From PBB1 sp040400875 (lineage in GTDB: Bacteria; Pseudomonadota; Gammaproteobacteria; Burkholderiales; Burkholderiaceae_C): a DNA stretch of 21,545 nucleotides. The notes under the pieces were generated by a model. That model ran no database searches. It was not told where the DNA came from and saw only the letters and a program-made list of their open reading frames with translations. A program made the translations under genes and the position numbers. Location: positions 1-21,545 of the forward strand of contig JBBAPK010000043.1 in the NCBI GenBank assembly GCA_040400875.1. Direction: 5' to 3'. How positions within the stretch are numbered: position 1 is the stretch's first letter; the number at the start of each line of letters is the position of its first letter. Below are positions 16,890 through 21,545 of this stretch, piece after piece.

Positions 16890-17144
16890 TCACGACGGCG
16901 GGTTCCATTTCAGCGCAACCCAGATTGACATCGCAGCACCCAGGGCCCACAGCATCCAGGTCTCGGACACCGCGTACGGGTACAGCATCAAGGCCATGCC
17001 TACCCAGGTCAGTTGAGACTGCTCGGTCTTGCGGCCACGTCGAAACGACAGGTATCCGATGATGCCGAAGACGATGGATCCGGCGATGTACCAGGCACCG
17101 GGCCACGCCATGCCGAGAGATTCGAGTGAGTTCAGTGCTTCCAC
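16890..17144 (-). CDS. Small integral membrane protein, conserved hypothetical
   Basis: This is an 84-aa protein from the GTG at 17144. The ATG at 17111 (MAWPGAWYIAG) would give 73 aa and is also possible, and neither has a strong ribosome binding site. Three hydrophobic helices are visible: WYIAGSIVFGIIGYL, a basic loop RRGRKTEQS, then WVGMALMLYPYAVS and WMLWALGAAMSIWVAL. Small proteins with the LGMALMLYPYAVS-type core are widespread in Proteobacteria as uncharacterised membrane proteins, which supports a real gene. No function is known to me. It converges with the DUF4344 gene, and the 67 bp between them hold nothing beyond a GGCCGCGGCC palindrome. It diverges from the YebC-family gene. Confidence 0.75.
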   Translation of the reverse strand: MEALNSLESLGMAWPGAWYIAGSIVFGIIGYLSFRRGRKTEQSQLTWVGMALMLYPYAVSETWMLWALGAAMSIWVALKWNPPS

Positions 17145-17158
17145 GCGCTCGATGTTAG

Positions 17159-17177
17159 TGGCGGTCCATGACCGCCA
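17159..17177. promoter_or_regulatory. Perfect inverted repeat between divergent genes
   Basis: TGGCGGTCCATGACCGCCA has 8-bp perfect arms and a 3-bp centre. It lies 14 bp upstream of the minus-strand membrane protein start and 74 bp upstream of the YebC-family start. It could be a shared operator, or form a hairpin in the YebC transcript leader. The arm length makes chance less likely than for the other short palindromes here. Confidence 0.4.
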
Positions 17178-17237
17178 TCTCGACGCCTAAACTCAACCGC
17201 GTACGGCCAGACCGCGACATCCGACCCCGTCAACGCG

Positions 17238-17243
17238 AAGGAG
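17238..17243 (+). promoter_or_regulatory. Ribosome binding site fixing the YebC-family start
   Basis: AAGGAG ends 8 bases before the ATG at 17252. It is the strongest Shine-Dalgarno in the window and decides this start over the in-frame ATG at 17168, which would add a 28-residue basic leader not found in the family. Confidence 0.85.
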
Positions 17244-17251
17244 CCTCAGAC

Positions 17252-17962
17252 ATGGGCGCGCAGTGGAAAGCAAAGCACAAGGACCTGGCCTCCAACGCCA
17301 AGGGCCGGCTGTTCGGAAAACTGGCCAAGGACATCATGATCGCCGCACGGCACGGGGCCGACCCGGCAGCGAATTCACATTTGCGGCTGGTCATCGAGCA
17401 GGCCCGCAAGGTCTCGATGCCCAAGGAGACGCTGGAGCGCGCCATCAAAAAGGGCGCCGGGCTGACCGGTGAGTCGGTGCACTTTGAGCGCACCGTCTAC
17501 GAGGGCTTCGCGCCGCACCGCGTGCCGGTGATGGTCGAGTGCCTGACCGACAACGTGAACCGCGCCGCCTCGGAAATGCGCGTGCTGTTTCGCAAGGGAC
17601 AGCTGGGCACTTCGGGTTCGGTGTCGTGGGACTTCGAACACCTAGGCCTGATCGAAGCCGAGGCGGCCCAGGCAGGAGCCGACGCCGAAATGGCAGCGAT
17701 CGAGGCCGGTGCTCAAGACATTGATTTGTCAGACCCGAGCGCGCCGGTGTTTCTCACCGACCCCTCCGATCTCGATCTGGTCAGCCGCGCACTGCCGGCG
17801 CAAGGCTTCACGGTGTTGTCGGCCAAGCTGGGCTACCGACCGAAAAACCCCATCGACCCGGCCAGCCTGAGCGCTGAGCAGCTCGATGAAGTCGAAGCCT
17901 TTCTGGCCGCGCTCGACGCCAGCGAAGACGTGCAGACCGTGTTCGCTGGCTTGCAGGGCTGA
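17252..17962 (+). CDS. YebC/PmpR (TACO1) family protein
   Basis: This is a 236-aa cytoplasmic protein of the YebC/TACO1 family. The N-terminus MGAQWKAKHKDLASNAKGRLFGKL replaces the classical MAGHSKWANIQHRK, placing it in the second YebC group found beside classical YebC in many Proteobacteria. Core motifs are AARHGADPAANSHLRLVIEQAR, MPKETLERAIKKGAG, YEGFAPHRVPVMVECLTDN and VLFRKGQLGTSGSVSWDFE, followed by the acidic C-terminal domain. The family was first annotated as transcription regulators. More recent work links YebC-type proteins to translation, especially of polyproline stretches, so the old regulator label should be read with care. It has an excellent ribosome binding site and converges with the GntP permease 21 bp downstream. 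Confidence 0.9.
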   Translation: MGAQWKAKHKDLASNAKGRLFGKLAKDIMIAARHGADPAANSHLRLVIEQARKVSMPKETLERAIKKGAGLTGESVHFERTVYEGFAPHRVPVMVECLTDNVNRAASEMRVLFRKGQLGTSGSVSWDFEHLGLIEAEAAQAGADAEMAAIEAGAQDIDLSDPSAPVFLTDPSDLDLVSRALPAQGFTVLSAKLGYRPKNPIDPASLSAEQLDEVEAFLAALDASEDVQTVFAGLQG

Positions 17963-17983
17963 GCGATCCTGACCAGCGCGCGA

Positions 17984-19378
17984 TCAGTAGATGCCTGTGA
18001 GCAGATAGACGCCAATCACCACGAACACCGCCAGCGTCTTCAGGCAGGTGATGGCGAAGATGTCGCGATAGGCCTGTCGGTGCGTCAGGCCCGACACGGC
18101 CAGCAAGGTGATCACCGCGCCGTTGTGCGGCAGCGTGTCCATGCCGCCGCTGGCCATGGCGGCCACGCGGTGCAGCACTTCCAGCGGGATGTTGGCCGCG
18201 TGCGCGGCCTGAATGAACTGATCGGCCATGGCCGCCAGGGCGATGCTCATGCCGCCTGAGGCCGAGCCGGTGATGCCGGCCAGCGCCGTGACGGTGACGG
18301 CGGTGTTGACCAGCGGGTTGGGGATGTTGCGCAGCGCCTCGTGCACCGCGATGAAACCCGGCAGGGCCGCGATCACCGCGCCGAATCCGTATTCGGATGC
18401 GGTGTTCATCACAGCCAGCAGCGACCCGCCGACCGCGGCCTTGCTGCCTTCGGTGAACGACACCGCCACACGGCGCCAGGCACACACCAGCACGGTGGCG
18501 ATGCCGGCCAGCAAGGCAGCTTCCACCGCCCACACGCCCACCATCGGCCCCACATCGACGTTCACCGCGTGCGCCATGCCGGGCAGCTCAACAGTGGCGG
18601 TCTTGCCATAGAACATCGGAATCCAGCCGGTGAACAACTTGTTCATCACCACCACCACCAACAGCGGTGCCACCGCGAGCCACGCCTGGGGCGCAGCGCC
18701 CACCTCAGGCAGCGGCGTGGGCTCGTTGAGCACATGGTTGCCATAGCCCTCGCCAGCCGCGGCTGCGCTGCGCCGGCGCCACTCAAGGTAGCTCATGCCC
18801 ACCACGAAGATGAACACCGAGCCGATCACCCCCAACCAAGGCGCCGCCCAGGTCGTGGTGCCGAAGAAGGTGGTCGGGATGATGTTCTGGATCTGCGGGG
18901 TGCCGGGCAGGCTGTCCATCGTGAAGCTGAAGGCCCCCAGCGCGATGGTGCCCGGGATCAGCCGCTTGGGAATGTCGAGCTGGCGGAACAACTCTGCTGC
19001 CAGTGGATAGACGGCAAAGACCACCACGAACAGCGACACCCCGCCATAGGTGAGCAAGGCGCACACCAGCACGATGGACAACATGGCCCGCTGGCGCCCC
19101 AGCAGCGACACCGACGCCCTCACCGCCGCCTTGGCATAGCCCGAGATCTCGATCAGCTTGCCAAACAGCGCACCGAGGATGAACACCGGAAAGTAGACCT
19201 TGATGAACTGCGCCACCTTGTCCATGAACACGCCGGCGTAGACGGGTGCCACCATCGCCGGCTCGGTCAGCAGCACCGCCAGCAGCGCTGCCAGCGGCGC
19301 GAACAAGATGACGCTGTGGCCGCGGTAGGCGACGAAGATCAGCAGGCCGAGGGCCAAAAGGACGATCAGAAACGACAT
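17984..19378 (-). CDS. GntP family permease (gluconate/hydroxybutyrate-type carboxylate transporter)
   Basis: This 464-aa inner-membrane secondary transporter has many hydrophobic helices across its whole length. Family-like segments include YFPVFILGALFGKLIE (about 63-78), LTYGGVSLFVVVFAVYPLA (about 109-127), FSFTMDSLPGTPQIQN near 150-165, and a C-terminal half with ASGGMSIALAA and ASGGMDTLPHNGAVITLL. GntP-family members take up gluconate, D-serine, beta-hydroxybutyrate or related carboxylates with protons. The presence of TLPHNGAV is more like the hydroxybutyrate/citrate-type branch, but the substrate cannot be fixed from sequence alone. The start at 19378 has a good ribosome binding site on the minus strand (AGAGGGA, 7 bases away). 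No catabolic or regulatory gene accompanies it. The upstream patatin gene ends 76 bp before it on the same strand. Confidence 0.88.
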   Translation of the reverse strand: MSFLIVLLALGLLIFVAYRGHSVILFAPLAALLAVLLTEPAMVAPVYAGVFMDKVAQFIKVYFPVFILGALFGKLIEISGYAKAAVRASVSLLGRQRAMLSIVLVCALLTYGGVSLFVVVFAVYPLAAELFRQLDIPKRLIPGTIALGAFSFTMDSLPGTPQIQNIIPTTFFGTTTWAAPWLGVIGSVFIFVVGMSYLEWRRRSAAAAGEGYGNHVLNEPTPLPEVGAAPQAWLAVAPLLVVVVMNKLFTGWIPMFYGKTATVELPGMAHAVNVDVGPMVGVWAVEAALLAGIATVLVCAWRRVAVSFTEGSKAAVGGSLLAVMNTASEYGFGAVIAALPGFIAVHEALRNIPNPLVNTAVTVTALAGITGSASGGMSIALAAMADQFIQAAHAANIPLEVLHRVAAMASGGMDTLPHNGAVITLLAVSGLTHRQAYRDIFAITCLKTLAVFVVIGVYLLTGIY

Positions 19379-19432
19379 CGGTAAATCCCTCTAGGAAGGG
19401 GGATTCTTGCCGACACCTGCCGCAGCATCGCC

Positions 19433-19446
19433 CCCCGCCACCGGGG
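19433..19446 (-). terminator. Weak hairpin between patatin and permease genes
   Basis: CCCCG and CGGGG form a 5-bp GC stem with a 4-base loop, 8 bases after the patatin-family stop. There is no T-run. It may cause partial termination before the permease gene, but the evidence is weak. Confidence 0.2.
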
Positions 19447-19454
19447 TCTCGAAA

Positions 19455-21545
19455 CTAGAACGGCCGCCCGATGAAGAAATAGAAGTTGGCGTTGCCGTCG
19501 GTCGAGCGCCCGTAGCCCAGATAGGCCGGGCCCAACGGGCTGTCTGCGGCGAGGAACAGGCTGCCCGATTTCAGCGTGCCGCTCGGATTGCCAGCGACCA
19601 GCGGGTTGTTGACGCGGCCGACTTCCAGCGAAACACCGGCATACATGCCTTCGAGCAGGGTCCCGCGCTGGACCCGGCGGTAGTAGACCATGCGGCCGAA
19701 CAGCAACTCGCCGCCCAGCAACTGCCCCGGCGCATAGCCCGACTGCTGCAGGAATCCACCCCACTGGAACTGGTCGTAGCCAGGCAAATCATGCGAGCCG
19801 ATCTTTCCGCCGGCTTTCAGCCCTACGTTGAGGGTGTGGTCGCCCAGCGAATACACACCGTTTACGTCAGCGTCCCACTTGGTATAGACCGCATCGGCGC
19901 CCAAGGCCTTGTTCGAGTCGTAGACCCTTGCGCCCGCGCGCCAGCCTTCGCGCGGAAAGTGCAGGCTGTCGAGTTGATCGAGCGCGAGCTTGAAGGTGTA
20001 GGCCCCCTGGCCGATGCTGTTGGTCTTGGGTGACAGATAAGCAGCCCCAATGGACAGGTCCGGCTTCATGGTCCCAGCCATCACCCCCAGCCTGATTTCG
20101 CCGTACTGAAGCAGCTGCGCGCCCAGATCGAATCCGGCCAACGCATAGGTCAGGTCGTAGCTGCCGATCTGATCTTCGCCCGTGAACACCGGCACCCCTC
20201 TGCGTTCGAGCGACGCATGCGGTGCCACAAAAAACGGACCGTCGGCTTCGAAGGGTTGATAGAACTCGGTGATCACGCCGGCCGTCGGTCCGATCTGCGC
20301 ATCGGTGCGCCATTCGGCGCCCAGCGAGTTGATCCACTTCTTGCGGTAGCTGACGAGCAGGTTGAAAAGCGCATCGCCCGCGAAGTCGGTGGTCAGCCCC
20401 AGGCCCAGGCGTATGGTGTCCAGGCCCCAGGTTTTTTCCACCGCATCGACCGCCAGGATGCGCCGATTTTGTTCTTCAAGAAAACTGTAGTTCACGTGCT
20501 CGAAGTCGCCGGTGCCGAAGATGCGCCGCATGTCGGCATCGAGCTTTTTCTGATCGATGGGCTGGCCGGCTGCGGTGTCCATCGCGGCACGCACGGTGGC
20601 CGGGTTCACGCTGTTCAATCCCGCGATGCGGACTTCGTCGACCGGGCGAAGATCGGTATCGACCTTGGCTTGCTGGCGCTGGCGCAGCGCGGCGTACTCG
20701 GCAGGCGGCAACGACAGTTGCGAAAGCCGCTCAGCCACCTTGCGCGCAGCCACCTCGCCAAGCGGGCTGATCTTGGGAAGGTTGTCGAAGTCGCCGGTGG
20801 TGTAGTCGCCCAGTTCTGGCGAAATCAGAATGTCGGTGGGCTTCAGCGAGGCCAGCGAGGCCTGCACGTTTTGTTCGGTCAGGATGCTCAGCATTTGCCC
20901 GGTGATGCCCATGATGCCGTTCAGTTCTTCGCGCTTGAGCAACGGTGTGCCCACGTTCACCGCGATCACGATGTCGGCACCCATGGCTCGCGCCGCATCG
21001 ACCGGCAAATTGCTGGTGAGCATGCCGTCGACGAGCATCATGCCGCCGAACTCTGCGGGCGCCACCGCGCCGGGCACCGACATGCTGGCTCGCATCACGT
21101 TGGCCAGCTCGCCGTCTTTGAACACCACCGCCTTGCCGGTGACCAGATCGGTCGCCACGCCACGAAACGGGATCGGCAGATCATCAAAGCGGTAGTAGCC
21201 CTTGGCCTTGGTCAGCTGGCGCAACACGGTCTCGAGCTGCACGCCACTCACCAGACCCTTGGACAAGGTCAGCGAGCCCTTGCCCACACCGATCTCCGGG
21301 CCAATGAAGTCGCGGTAATCGTCTTGCTTCCTGCGCCACCCCAGATCCTGTCGCGGCGGGTTTTCCTTGAACAGCAGTTCCACCGAGATGGACTGGTTGA
21401 TGGTCTCCATTTCGGCCACGCTGGTGCCCGTCGCATAGGCGGCACCCACCAGCGAGCCCATGCTGGTGCCGGCAATGCAGTCGATCGGCACGCGGTATTC
21501 CTCGAGCACCTTGAGCACGCCCACGTGGGCCGCACTCTGGCCGCC
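19455..21545 (-). CDS. Patatin-like phospholipase with POTRA and Omp85-type barrel (PlpD-like), N-terminus outside window
   Basis: This is a fused protein of the two-partner-like type V secretion class (type Vd, PlpD family): a patatin lipase domain is exported through its own C-terminal outer-membrane barrel. Numbered from the first visible codon, the patatin domain has the nucleophile motif GTSMG (Ser28) and the catalytic Asp in VDGML (Asp173). A POTRA-like segment follows near 300-370 (VDEVRIAGLNSVNPATVRAAM). The rest is a beta barrel with alternating aromatic strands ending FYFFIGRPF, a typical terminal-Phe outer-membrane signature. The oxyanion loop at the window edge reads GGQSAAHVG, where the family usually has GGxRGxAHxG, so the conserved Arg is replaced by Gln. 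The frame runs off the window at 21545. The signal peptide and first Gly-rich residues are missing. A GTG at 21524 is internal and not the true start. Confidence 0.92.
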   Translation of the reverse strand, partial: GGQSAAHVGVLKVLEEYRVPIDCIAGTSMGSLVGAAYATGTSVAEMETINQSISVELLFKENPPRQDLGWRRKQDDYRDFIGPEIGVGKGSLTLSKGLVSGVQLETVLRQLTKAKGYYRFDDLPIPFRGVATDLVTGKAVVFKDGELANVMRASMSVPGAVAPAEFGGMMLVDGMLTSNLPVDAARAMGADIVIAVNVGTPLLKREELNGIMGITGQMLSILTEQNVQASLASLKPTDILISPELGDYTTGDFDNLPKISPLGEVAARKVAERLSQLSLPPAEYAALRQRQQAKVDTDLRPVDEVRIAGLNSVNPATVRAAMDTAAGQPIDQKKLDADMRRIFGTGDFEHVNYSFLEEQNRRILAVDAVEKTWGLDTIRLGLGLTTDFAGDALFNLLVSYRKKWINSLGAEWRTDAQIGPTAGVITEFYQPFEADGPFFVAPHASLERRGVPVFTGEDQIGSYDLTYALAGFDLGAQLLQYGEIRLGVMAGTMKPDLSIGAAYLSPKTNSIGQGAYTFKLALDQLDSLHFPREGWRAGARVYDSNKALGADAVYTKWDADVNGVYSLGDHTLNVGLKAGGKIGSHDLPGYDQFQWGGFLQQSGYAPGQLLGGELLFGRMVYYRRVQRGTLLEGMYAGVSLEVGRVNNPLVAGNPSGTLKSGSLFLAADSPLGPAYLGYGRSTDGNANFYFFIGRPF

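Noticed and set aside
18341..19384. 347-codon plus-strand frame opposite the GntP permease
   Set aside because: The translation is His/Gln/Arg-rich with no domain, and the minus-strand permease has coherent membrane helices and a good ribosome binding site.

Overview
The window reads as chromosomal DNA of a high-GC betaproteobacterium, most likely of the order Burkholderiales. That placement rests on codon use strongly biased to G/C at third positions, protein flavour, and the combination of an exosortase/PEP-CTERM locus with recC-recB-recD. It is inferred from the sequence alone. A run of 100 N inside recB (11152-11251), with a frame change across it, shows this is a scaffolded draft assembly.

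Left part (1-7000) is the end of an exopolysaccharide/exosortase region. On the + strand, a large exosortase fused to an EpsI domain (XrtD type) overlaps by ATGA with a GDP-L-fucose synthase gene, followed closely by a TPR-repeat lipoprotein of the PrsT type. A strong hairpin closes this block. Next comes a compact module: a tiny minus-strand protein with a signal peptide and a PEP-CTERM-like tail (VPELDTWALM), a divergent second and much shorter exosortase, and an ATGA-coupled membrane protein. Two unlike sorting enzymes and a candidate miniature substrate within about 7 kb is the most interesting content of the window. A 66-aa conserved-looking minus-strand gene ends the block.

Middle part (7116-15947) is a compact recC-recB-recD operon encoding the heterotrimeric RecBCD helicase-nuclease. 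recC and recB overlap by ATGA, and recD follows 17 bp after recB. recB is interrupted only by the assembly gap. RecC carries an Asp-rich linker and RecD an in-frame 9-bp tandem repeat.

Right part (16028-21545) holds unrelated housekeeping or accessory genes: a secreted DUF4344 putative metallopeptidase in visibly lower-GC DNA, a small three-helix membrane protein (minus), a YebC-family translation/regulatory protein (plus, with an excellent ribosome binding site and a perfect inverted repeat upstream), a GntP-family permease (minus), and a patatin-like phospholipase fused to a POTRA and an Omp85-type barrel (minus, N-terminus cut by the window edge). No rRNA, tRNA, insertion sequence or CRISPR array was seen, and no stretch over 300 bases lacks a gene.
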